Assembly (NCBI GenBank): GCA_007119095.1
Contig: SKQI01000131.1
Span: forward strand, 1 to 22,654
Length of the DNA stretch: 22,654 nucleotides
Source of the DNA: Wenzhouxiangella sp.
GTDB lineage: Bacteria > Pseudomonadota > Gammaproteobacteria > Xanthomonadales > Wenzhouxiangellaceae
Direction: 5' to 3'
In this document: positions 1 through 7,800 of the stretch, piece after piece
Layout: each line of letters begins with the position of its first letter
Numbering within the stretch: position 1 is the stretch's first letter
The notes under the pieces: model-generated
What the model saw: the letters and a program-made list of their open reading frames with translations, nothing else
Told to the model about the DNA's origin: nothing
Databases searched by the model: none
Translations under genes and position numbers: made by a program

Positions 1-117
1 AGGGTTCGCTCATGATCAAACAGTGCTTTTCTGCCCGGTGATGCAGCGAGTCAGGCCAGGTTGCGTGATTTGTTTTCGAGACTGGATCGGTTGGCGCGGT
101 AGGAGCGGCTTGTCCAA

Positions 118-978
118 GTGCAGCGCCATCTGACCATGAGCACACTCCCCTACTACCTCGGACTTCCAGCCTGGGCTTTTGCTGGCTGGCAGGGGCGGTA
201 TTTTCGGGCCGGGGCTTCGGCGCTAGCGGACTACGCGCGGGTGTTCAATGCGGTGGAGGGGAATACCTCGTTTTATCGGGTGCCAGAAGCGGGCACCGTG
301 GCGCGCTGGGGTGAGGCGGTGGCGGGGACGGATTTTCGGTTTTGCTGGAAGTTGCCGCGGGAGGTGACGCATGAAATGCGGCCTGATTTGGCGTTGCTGG
401 ATCTGTTTCTTGATCGGATCAGGCCGCTGGGGCGGCATAACGGGCCGTTGATGTTGCAGTTTTCCGAACGGACGGGACCGGATGAGCTGGTTCATGTGCG
501 GCGGATCCTGGACCGGCTGCCGGGGGATCGGCGGCATGTGATCGAAGTGCGGCATCCGGCGTTTTTTGATGATCCGTCTTTGCTGGAGGGCTTGCTTGAG
601 GAGTTCGACCTGGGGCGGGTGTGTATGGATACCCGGCCGTTGTATCAGGGCGATTTGTCGCATCCGGAGGTGCAAAAAGCTCGGCATGAGAAGCCGCAGG
701 TGCCGGTGTTGCCCTCAGTGGGCAATGGGCTGGAGTTCATTCGATTGGTGCTGCATCCGGATTTGACGAGTAGCGCGCGGTGGATTGCGGAGGCTGTCAA
801 GCGCGCTGCGCGTGCCTTGCAGTCCAGCGAGACGGTGTTTGTGATGATTCATTGCCCGAACAATTTGCATTGTCCGGGTTTGGCGGTGGAGTTTCATCAG
901 GCCTTGGGGCGGTATTTGGGTGATCCAGAATGGCCGGCTTTGCCGCCGTGGCCAGTGCCGCAAGGGTCGTTGTTTTAA
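118..978 (+). CDS. DUF72 family protein (YecE-like)
   Basis: This 286-residue protein carries the hallmarks of the DUF72/YecE family, a TIM-barrel-like fold of unknown biochemical role that is probably cytosolic. Visible family motifs are the opening strand YYLGLPAWAFAGW (about residues 12-24), EGNTSFYRVP (47-56), FCWKLPREVTHE, the PLMLQFSE strand, EVRHPAFF, CMDTRP and a C-terminal IHCPNNLHCPG. The length is normal for the family and there is no signal peptide. I use the GTG at 118 because an AGGAG lies at 101-105, although its 12-nt spacing is long; the ATG at 136, which starts MSTLPYYLG, is a credible alternative. The gene stands alone: the next gene is on the opposite strand beyond a repeat-filled gap. 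The family call is firm, but the molecular function is not known. Confidence 0.92.
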   Translation: MQRHLTMSTLPYYLGLPAWAFAGWQGRYFRAGASALADYARVFNAVEGNTSFYRVPEAGTVARWGEAVAGTDFRFCWKLPREVTHEMRPDLALLDLFLDRIRPLGRHNGPLMLQFSERTGPDELVHVRRILDRLPGDRRHVIEVRHPAFFDDPSLLEGLLEEFDLGRVCMDTRPLYQGDLSHPEVQKARHEKPQVPVLPSVGNGLEFIRLVLHPDLTSSARWIAEAVKRAARALQSSETVFVMIHCPNNLHCPGLAVEFHQALGRYLGDPEWPALPPWPVPQGSLF

Positions 979-1029
979 GCGGCGGGTCCAACCCGTTGAA
1001 GAAGGCACGAATTCATATCCAGGGTCAAC

Positions 1030-1043
1030 GTGCCCGGGGACCA
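1030..1043 (+). repeat. Remnant of a B-module repeat
   Basis: These 14 bases match the end of the B module at 2957-2970 exactly and sit 13 nt before an A module, much as the complete B module at 2870-2970 sits 14 nt before its A module. The rest of this B copy is not recognisable, so it looks like a truncated or decayed copy. Because the match is so short, the call rests mostly on its position. Confidence 0.4.
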
Positions 1044-1056
1044 AATTGGGGCGGCG

Positions 1057-1160
1057 CCGGGTGTTTGGGACGGGCATCGCGGTTGCCGAGGACGATGACC
1101 AAACTCCGGAACGGTGGCGAAGGATTCGGCATGGACCCCGGCCGCGTTGGGCCGGGCTAC
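1057..1160 (+). repeat. Intergenic repeat, A module, copy 1
   Basis: This is one of three A modules, each 104 nt long in this window (others at 2749-2852 and 2985-3088). The last 48 nt (1113-1160) differ from copy 3 at one base, while the first half is more diverged. The 3' end folds as a REP-like hairpin in which GCCC plus GGCC pairs with GGCCGGGC; in copy 3 this is an eight-pair stem with one bulged C and loop GCGTTG. It is followed after 17 nt by a B module. Nothing in it looks coding, and its position just after a gene is typical of REP-like elements. Confidence 0.8.
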
Positions 1161-1177
1161 GGTTTCGTGCTTGGCTT

Positions 1178-1278
1178 GAATTTGTAGCCCGGGGCAGCGC
1201 AGGTTGGAGAGATGGTGCGGCTTGCCGAAGGCGAGAAGCACCTTCTCGGAAACCGGCTGCGCGTGTGCCCGGGGTCCA
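1178..1278 (+). repeat. Intergenic repeat, B module, copy 1
   Basis: This 101-nt block matches 2870-2970 with only four substitutions and no gaps, counted by eye. It contains a perfect hairpin, GAGAAG-CAC-CTTCTC, at 1233-1247. It ends 9 nt before the stop codon of the haem-binding protein gene, which reads toward it, so it may sit in that gene's transcript 3' end. With the preceding A module and the 17-nt linker it forms a 222-nt composite, 1057-1278. Confidence 0.85.
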
Positions 1279-1287
1279 ATTTTCGGA

Positions 1288-2688
1288 TCAGCGTTGGACG
1301 TCTTCGGGGAGCTCGCCGGTTTTGTCGTGGTGGATGATCCATTCGACCATGCGTTCCAGGGGATGAAGGCTGGAGACGTCGTTGAAGCCGACGTCGGTTT
1401 GCTCGACTACCGGTTGGCCGGGGTGGTCTTGCTGGTGCAGCCATTGCCAGGTGATCTGGCCGGGATGGATCAGGGGGATTTCGGTGTAATCGACTTCTGC
1501 CTGGTTCAGGTCACCATCGACGCGGCTGGCGATGATGCGTGGGGCCGGGTTGGCGGTGTCCAGATCTTCACCGTCGTGCAGGTGCAGGATATGCGGCAGG
1601 GCAATACGGTGCCAGCGTGCGCCCTTGCCCTGGTGGACGGCAAAGGCCACGTTGTAGACACCGCCGGGTTCGAAGGTCTTGCTGTCGCGCGGGTTGGGCG
1701 CGGCCAGGCTTCGGGTCAGCACGACTTCCCAGGCACCGTCTTCGTGACGACCCCTGGCATCGATGGCGCCGCGGCTGCCGCTGGGCGCGCGCAGGAAACG
1801 TTGCGGGATGACATCGCCTTCCTGCCAGTCGTGGTCAGGGTCGAAGGCAACGGCGTGGTCTTCGCTGAGGTAGTAGAGGTCATCCTGGCTGTAGCCCTGC
1901 TCGATCAGCCGCTCCCAGGACAGGGCGCGCTTGCCGGTTTTTTCGGGGTCAAACATCCAGGCAGGCTGGTCAGCGTCGTCGTCCCAGTTGGTGGTGTACA
2001 TGCCCCGACCTTCGGAGCTCAGGCGGTAGTGCAGCACGTAGCCGTTGTCGGCCTTGCCGACCGGGTTGGAGCGGTGGGCGCGCCATTGCCACAGGTCGAT
2101 GAACTCGCCGCGATCGCGCATGGCATCGAGCTCGTCTTCGCTTCGAATATCGTTCCAGCGTGCCTGATCAGCATCATTGCGGCTGGCGGGAATGTATTTG
2201 CGCACATCATTACGACCCATCTCATCGCCCAGGACCGGATGGCGGCGAACCTCACGCGGGTGGGCGGCGCTGTCGAGATGGCGCATGCCATCGTGCACGG
2301 TCATGAAGCCGCCGAAGCGGGCGAAGTCCGGCACCGAGCCATCGTCAATCATCATGCTGATGCGGTCTTCGTAAAGACCATGCGGGTTCCGGCCGGGCCG
2401 GCCTGCCCCGTGGCGGACCCATTCACCGCCGGTATAGCGCCAGACCTGGTGATACCAGGAGGGCTGGTCTGTCTCATAGCGAAAGCGAACCTGGATGGCT
2501 TCGTCGTTGTAGACCACGGCCACCTGCAGGGTGCGAATCTCGTCGGCATCGTCGGGTACCGTGGCCAGCGATACAAGGATAGGCAGCCCGAGCAGCGCCA
2601 GGATCAGCAGTTGGAGCAACCGGCGGCCTTCATGCCAGATATATTGAGCGCCGAGCCCTCGATTTGCATCGTGATTCGCCATGGTCAT
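1288..2688 (-). CDS. Membrane-anchored EB_dh-type haem-binding protein
   Basis: This 466-residue protein matches the ethylbenzene dehydrogenase-related family (EB_dh; the gamma subunit of type II DMSO-reductase enzymes), whose beta-sandwich holds a b-type haem. Features supporting this are ISMMIDDGSVPDF with a following MTVHDGMRH near residues 110-135, then VIPQRFLRAPSGSRG, a DGAWEVVLTR strand and YNVAFAVHQGKGARWHR near the C-terminus, all typical of the fold. Residues 24-44 are one hydrophobic helix, so the domain is probably periplasmic and tethered by an N-terminal anchor. The start at 2688 is chosen because GAGAGG lies 5 nt upstream; the ATG at 2682 is less well placed. A TAAAAT at 2725-2720 could be its -10 box, with no clear -35. 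Unusually, no molybdenum catalytic subunit, iron-sulfur subunit or cytochrome gene is nearby, and repeats bracket the gene. The haem ligands cannot be assigned by eye. Confidence 0.86.
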   Translation of the reverse strand: MTMANHDANRGLGAQYIWHEGRRLLQLLILALLGLPILVSLATVPDDADEIRTLQVAVVYNDEAIQVRFRYETDQPSWYHQVWRYTGGEWVRHGAGRPGRNPHGLYEDRISMMIDDGSVPDFARFGGFMTVHDGMRHLDSAAHPREVRRHPVLGDEMGRNDVRKYIPASRNDADQARWNDIRSEDELDAMRDRGEFIDLWQWRAHRSNPVGKADNGYVLHYRLSSEGRGMYTTNWDDDADQPAWMFDPEKTGKRALSWERLIEQGYSQDDLYYLSEDHAVAFDPDHDWQEGDVIPQRFLRAPSGSRGAIDARGRHEDGAWEVVLTRSLAAPNPRDSKTFEPGGVYNVAFAVHQGKGARWHRIALPHILHLHDGEDLDTANPAPRIIASRVDGDLNQAEVDYTEIPLIHPGQITWQWLHQQDHPGQPVVEQTDVGFNDVSSLHPLERMVEWIIHHDKTGELPEDVQR

Positions 2689-2748
2689 GATTGCCTCTCG
2701 GATAGTTCAGGATTTTCTCATTTTAAGCCGAGACCAGCTTGGGAGCCA

Positions 2749-2852
2749 CCGGGTGTTTCGGACGGGCACTCGTAGCGCCGATAGCGACGAGCCAATCCCG
2801 GAATTGTGGAGAAGGATTCGGCATGGGCCCCGGCCGCGTTGGGCCGGGCTAC
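2749..2852 (+). repeat. Intergenic repeat, A module, copy 2
   Basis: This is the second 104-nt A module. Its 3' part, from the GGATTCGGCATG box through the GC-rich hairpin to GGGCTAC, is near-identical to the other two copies, while its first half is the most diverged. It lies about 60 nt upstream of the start codon of the haem-binding protein gene and precedes a B module by the same 17-nt distance as copy 1. Confidence 0.8.
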
Positions 2853-2869
2853 GGGCTCGGGGCAGGTGT

Positions 2870-2970
2870 GAATTTGTAGCCCGGGCCAGCGTAGGTTGGA
2901 GAGATGGTGCGGCTTGCCGAAGGCGAGAAGCACCTTCTCGGAAACCGGCCGCGCGTGTGCCCGGGGACCA
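2870..2970 (+). repeat. Intergenic repeat, B module, copy 2
   Basis: This 101-nt block is about 96 percent identical by eye to 1178-1278. The GAGAAG-CAC-CTTCTC hairpin is conserved at 2925-2939. It sits between two A modules, so the order here is A-B-A. Confidence 0.85.
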
Positions 2971-2984
2971 TGTTGCGGGTGCCG

Positions 2985-3088
2985 CCGGTTGTTGGGGCAT
3001 GTCATCGGGGCTGCCGAGGGTGATGATCAAATTGCGGAATGGTGGCGAAGGATTCGGCATGGGCCCCGGCCGCGTTGGGCCGGGCTAC
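2985..3088 (+). repeat. Intergenic repeat, A module, copy 3
   Basis: This is the third 104-nt A module. Its hairpin has arms at 3063-3071 and 3078-3085, with a one-base bulge and a GCGTTG loop. The last 48 nt match copy 1 at all but one position. Confidence 0.82.
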
Positions 3089-3211
3089 AACTGAGGGTCG
3101 GATCGCGGGCCTTTGGCAACTTGGACGGGGCAGTGCTCTGCGTGATAGCGACAGCAGTTGTCGCGGCTTGGGGTTACTCTTTGCTGTGGGCTGTATTGAG
3201 GAGTCATCCAG

Positions 3212-4729
3212 TTGAGCGATTCTGGTAACCGGGGCAGGGAAAAAGCTGCGCCGCCTTTGAGCAAAAGCCGGTTCATGGCTGGGCGGCAGTGTGTGCTGCG
3301 GCTGTATAACGATGTGTATCGACGCGACTTGGCCACGCCGTATTCGGATGCGCAACTGGCGATTTTCGAATGTGGCACGGCGATCGGGGAATTGGCGCAG
3401 CAGCGTTGGCCGGGTGGGGTGCTGGTCGGTTTCAAGCCTTGGGAGCGCGGCCGTGCCATCGCTGCGACGAAACGTCTGCTGGATGATCCTGATGTGCCGG
3501 CAATCTACGAGGCAGCCTTCGAGCACCAGGGCGTGTTCGTGCGGGTGGATGTGCTGGTTCGCAATGATGATGGCTGGGACATGGTCGAGGTCAAAGGCTC
3601 GACCCAGGCGCAGAAGGAGCTGTTTCGACTGGATGTCGCCATTCAGCATTGGGTGCTCACTGGCGCTGGAATTCGCGTTCGGCAAGCCGGGGTATTGGTG
3701 CTGAACCGGGATTACGTGTATCCCGGCGGAGATTATGACCTGCAGGCCCTGTTTCGGCTGGGTGATGCCACTGAATTCTGCCAGGAGGCGGCGGCGGAAC
3801 TGGAAGCCCAAGTGGCCGAGTTCCATCGCATGCTGGATGCCGGGCAGCCGCCTGATGTGTCTGTTGGAGACCACTGCTTTTCTCCTTACGAGTGCCCTTA
3901 CTACGGGCATTGCACCCGGGGCATGGAGTTTCTGGAGAACCCGATTGACGATCTCTATCGGCTCAATGGGCGCCGCCGTGATGCCTTGCAGGCGATGGGG
4001 GTTGAGACGATTGCCGATATTCCGGCGGACTTCGAGCTGACGGCCATCCAGGCGCGCATTCGCCAAGCGGTGATCAGCGGCCAGCCCTGGCAATCGCCGG
4101 AACTGGGTCGGGTACTGGAAGAACCTGAATGGCCCTTGCACCATCTGGATTTCGAGGCCTGGCAGCCGGCGCTGCCGCCCTACCCCGGCATGCGTCCGTT
4201 TGATGCTCTGCCTTTTCAATTTTCCTTGCATGTCGAACAGGCCGATGGGTCGCTGGCGCATCATGAATACCTGCACGAGGAAAACAGCGATCCGCGCCGG
4301 CCGTTGGCAGAGGCCTTGCTGGATGCGGTGGGTGATGTCGGCAGCATTGTTGTGTATTCCAGCTATGAGCGGACGGTACTGCATGCCCTGGCGCGGGATC
4401 TGCCGGACTTGAGTGAGGGGCTGCTGGCGCTGGCCGATCGCTTGTGGGACTTGTTGCCGGTGGTGCGAAATCATTATTACCACCCGGACTTTCGGGGATC
4501 GTTTTCGATAAAAAGTGTGTTGCCTGCGCTGGTGCCTGATGCGGGGTGGAAGGATTTGGATATCGCCGATGGTCAGGCTGCGGCCTTGGCTTATGAGCAG
4601 GCGTTGGCAAGTGGGGATGCGAGGGTTCGGGAACGGACGTTTGGTGCGCTGCGTGACTATTGTCGGCAGGACACCTTGGCGATGGTGCAGTTGTTGCGGG
4701 CCTTGCGCGAAAGGAGCGCGGCCGGTTGA
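3212..4729 (+). CDS. DUF2779 nuclease-like protein with PD-(D/E)XK and DEDD-type regions
   Basis: This 505-residue protein is of the DUF2779 type. The N-terminal half looks like a Cas4/RecB-type PD-(D/E)XK nuclease: it opens with LSKSRFMAGRQCVLRLY and has D113 followed by the E126-V-K128 signature. Four cysteines (C27, then C222, C228 and C234 in a HCFSPYECPYYGHC block) are arranged as in iron-sulfur nucleases of the Cas4/AddB kind. The C-terminal half has HLDFEAW (D313, E315) and ends in YCRQDTLAMV (D487), as in DEDD 3'-5' exonucleases; the GMRPFDALPFQFSLH and HPDFRGSFSIKSVLPALVP stretches are diagnostic of DUF2779. The TTG start is supported by GAGGAG 8 nt upstream; the next Met, M22, lies inside the conserved opening motif. 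The protein is probably cytosolic and acts on nucleic acid, but the substrate is not known. No partner helicase gene is adjacent. Confidence 0.92.
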   Translation: MSDSGNRGREKAAPPLSKSRFMAGRQCVLRLYNDVYRRDLATPYSDAQLAIFECGTAIGELAQQRWPGGVLVGFKPWERGRAIAATKRLLDDPDVPAIYEAAFEHQGVFVRVDVLVRNDDGWDMVEVKGSTQAQKELFRLDVAIQHWVLTGAGIRVRQAGVLVLNRDYVYPGGDYDLQALFRLGDATEFCQEAAAELEAQVAEFHRMLDAGQPPDVSVGDHCFSPYECPYYGHCTRGMEFLENPIDDLYRLNGRRRDALQAMGVETIADIPADFELTAIQARIRQAVISGQPWQSPELGRVLEEPEWPLHHLDFEAWQPALPPYPGMRPFDALPFQFSLHVEQADGSLAHHEYLHEENSDPRRPLAEALLDAVGDVGSIVVYSSYERTVLHALARDLPDLSEGLLALADRLWDLLPVVRNHYYHPDFRGSFSIKSVLPALVPDAGWKDLDIADGQAAALAYEQALASGDARVRERTFGALRDYCRQDTLAMVQLLRALRERSAAG

Positions 4730-4783
4730 TCGATTGGCAAACGCTTCGGTCCTGAGGGTGAACCAGGAAATCACGGTTTCGGT

Positions 4784-4813
4784 TTGGACTGAAGCGCGGC
4801 AGAATGCTAGGCT
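4784..4813 (+). promoter_or_regulatory. Candidate sigma-70 promoter for the LRR gene
   Basis: A -35-like TTGGAC (4784-4789) is followed after 18 nt by an extended -10 box, TGCTAGGCT (4805-4813). Transcription would begin near 4820, leaving a leader of about 30 nt before the TTG start at 4851. The element TTTGGACT is repeated at 4783-4790 and 4813-4820. This was found by eye only. Confidence 0.4.
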
Positions 4814-4850
4814 TTGGACTAGCGCATGATTTTGTTCTCTGGGGATTCTC

Positions 4851-7800
4851 TTGAAAATCACACCTTTCGCCATTCTCGCTGTTTGTTTGGCCGGCGGCGC
4901 GCTGGCTGACGTTCAGATTTCGCAGAAGCTCGGTGTCCCCGAGACAGTCCTGCCGGAACTGACGTTGAAACAGCTTGCCGCCTCGACTCTCGCCGGTGAC
5001 GAGATAAGGAGCCTGGAAGCGCGGTCTTCGAACGATTCGATTTTTCAAGACAGTTTTCGCTACCAGCCGGCACCCGTGCGCCTGTCAGGCAGGAATTGGG
5101 ACCACGCCGGAGGCCACGTGGCCGCCTGGATTGGTGAACGCGTCGAGCCAATCAGTGTCCAGGTCGATTCGGCCGGAAACTATGAAATCGACCTGCCCGG
5201 AGATATTGGCGCCGATGAACTGATTCGTTTGAAGGCGCGCTCCGAAGGCCAGGACGATTGGCGCGAACTGGTCTCTGTCCCTGCCAGCGCACCGCGTCTG
5301 GTTGGACTTTCCAACAGTGATGGCCTGGTCACGGCCGGTGAGGTCTTGAGTCTTGATTTTTCCGTTATCGGCACTGCCCACTGGATCGCAACGGTTCAGG
5401 CAAACGGCGGCCAAGTCGCCTCTGGTTACGGTGAATATCAGAGCCTTCTGGCAGCCGTCCCGGAAAATGACGTTCATGCAATTGCGACAGTCATTGCCGC
5501 GGTGCTCGAGGATGATCGGTTCGAACTACCTGCCCTTCCCCCGGCACTGACCGCTTCCTGCGCGACCGTTGTCGATTGCCTCGAAGACACTAATCGCTTC
5601 CAGGCGATCCGCGACCATATCGACAACATGGCGCCAGATCTGCGCGCTGACCTTGAGCAACTGATGCAGGTTGATTGGTGTGACACGCTGGATCAGCGGC
5701 TCTGGTTTCTCTCCCCCAGGCCTCAGGCAAACCTGAATACCACCACGCAAACCCGCCGACTGGTGTCTTTCGAGGAACAGAGCAGGGCATCAGGTCTGAC
5801 TAATGAAGGCGCATTTACGGCCGACTGTGAGGGAAGCGACCTGATGCTTGAGCTCGCCGAACCGTTGGTGCAGGAATCTTTTCCATCAATGCTGATTGAT
5901 GGTGTCTTCGTACAGGTCAGAGAGCTTCGCACGCTGTCAGAGATTGAACTGCGGTTTGTCGAACGGCGGCTGGAGGGTGACCGGATTGAGCAGACCCTTC
6001 AATGGTTGCTCGAATACCCGGATAACCCCGAACTGAGCACAGGCACTCAGCGCGTTCGCACCTTGCATACGGTGCCAAGATCAGAGAGCCTTTCCAGCTT
6101 CGACCCGACTGATCTGATTGATGGTCGATTCGCACTGGCCGCGCTGGTCCATGAACAGGACTCCCAGGTGGTTCAAGCCCCTTCAGCAGGCCGCATCGAG
6201 TTTTTCGCTGACGGTACTGCAGTAATCATTGACACCGGCGAAAACTTGCAATGGGCCGTAGACCAGAACGCCCTTTCGCTATGGACGCTTGACCAACTGC
6301 TTGAACTGACGGTGGTCGCTCACTGGCAGGAAATGGACGAAACACCGTTTGTCCTGGTTGAACGTCTGGAACGCGATTCCAGCGGCGCTGATTGGCAACT
6401 CCAGGCAGGCTCGGGCTTCATGGCAGCAGACCTGGATGTCGGGCCCATCACCTCTGAAGGCTTCTATCAGGATTTCGGCAGCCGAAACAGCGCTCACCCC
6501 AGACAGACGATTGCTTATGAGCTTCAAGAGGGCATTGGCTGGCGGTTATTTACCGACCCGGATCCAAATTCCCCCCAAGACATTTTTGCCTCAAACAGCA
6601 GCCCGGTCTACGGGTGGGAACCTACGTCATCCGGCATGGTTTTGCGTTCATGTTGGTTCGAAGGACCAGTATATGAAGAACCGGAAAGCTGTGAGTTTGC
6701 CTACCTCAGGCGAGAGTTTCGGCTGCTCCAGATAACTGATGACCGCTGGTATATGCTTGTAAACTCCGCGCAGTGGGGTTCTGGCGCAGGTACGGATCTT
6801 GGCGAGCCACCCATCTCAAACTTTACGGCGGTCGTGTTCTTTGAGCGGCAAAGCAATTCACCACCCTGGTTTGTCTCCACCCTTCCCGCGCAGGAACGAG
6901 CGGCCCTGGAGGACTACTACCAGGCAATGGATGGCCAAAACTGGACGAACCAGGGCGGCTGGATGGGGCCAGCCGGAACCGAATGCCGATGGGCTGGCAT
7001 TGGTTGCGACCAAGATCTGGAACATGTCACTGCACTCGGCCCCTTCCCCTTTGCCCCAACTCACCATGGGGTTCTCCCCCCAAGCCTGGAGCAATTGAGC
7101 GAGCTCGAGCAGCTCAATCTTTCCATCTCTGGGCCAGCCGAACCTTTCCCTCAATGGTTGACGCAGCTTCAAAATCTAAGACGTCTCAACGTAGCGAATC
7201 ACCCGTGGACGGGCGCTTTGCCTGCCTCACTGGCCGACCTTACCGGTCTGACTCACCTGGTGCTGACGTCCGGTGCGTTGGCAGGTGAAATCCCACAGGC
7301 TATCGGTCAACTGACGCAGCTGCAGGAGCTGTCATTGTCCGGCAACCAACTCTCAGGTCAGATACCCGATGAACTCACGCAGCTGGCGGCGCTTGAGCGC
7401 TTGCGTTTGGGCGCGAATTCGCTATCCGGCAGCATCCCTGAGAACATCGGTGCCTTGCAATCGCTTAGAGAGCTGTCCCTGGCAGGCACCCAGCTAAGCG
7501 GGTCCATACCAGATTCACTCGGTTCCCTGGAACAACTCGAGACTTTGCTGCTCGGCAACAACAATCTTTCCGGAAACATTCCCGCCAGCATTGGTGGTCT
7601 TTCATCTCTGATCACGCTGAACCTGGGCGGGAATCAGCTGACAGGTCCGATACCAGAGGCTTTCGGTAACTTATCTCAGCTACAAAACGCGTTCTTGTCT
7701 GGCAATATGCTGACCGGGCCGTTGCCAGATACGTTGGGCAATCTGGATCAACTAAGAAACCTGAACCTTTCCAATAACAGCATTAGCGGCAGTTTCCCAA

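Larger units (their letters stand above)
979..1287. other. Gene-free gap filled by repeats
   Basis: This 309-nt gap lies between the convergent ends of the DUF72 gene and the haem-binding protein gene. Almost all of it is accounted for by a B remnant (1030-1043), an A module (1057-1160) and a B module (1178-1278). The open frames that cross it are made of repeat sequence and resemble no protein family. I see no tRNA, and no intrinsic terminator with a T-tract. Confidence 0.75.
2689..3211. other. Gene-free gap with A-B-A repeats
   Basis: This 523-nt gap separates two divergently read genes. It holds the upstream region of the haem-binding protein gene (2689-2748), repeats A-B-A (2749-3088), and a unique stretch (3089-3211). 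The unique stretch contains a small hairpin, GCGACA-GCAGT-TGTCGC, at 3148-3164, and the Shine-Dalgarno GAGGAG at 3198-3203 that serves the next gene. No protein-like reading frame was found. Confidence 0.75.

Noticed and set aside
1..117. An open stretch ending in a TAG at 100-102 that translates as a plausible charged helix (ARLRDLFSRLDRLAR).
   Set aside because: An in-frame TGA at 13-15 leaves only 28 codons with no start codon. It could be the damaged 3' end of an upstream gene, but nothing identifies it.
1204..2775. A 523-codon open frame on the + strand opposite the haem-binding protein gene.
   Set aside because: It resembles no family and overlaps repeats at both ends, whereas the - strand frame has a Shine-Dalgarno, a membrane anchor and clear EB_dh motifs. 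It is a high-GC shadow frame.
979..3211. An insertion sequence or gene cassette carrying the haem-binding protein gene.
   Set aside because: There is no transposase, no terminal inverted repeat and no target duplication. The flanking copies are in direct orientation and look like REP/BIME-type repeats.
3002..4873. A 623-codon open frame on the - strand.
   Set aside because: It mirrors the DUF2779 gene, is rich in Arg, Pro, Gln and His, and runs into the repeats. It has no protein-family resemblance.
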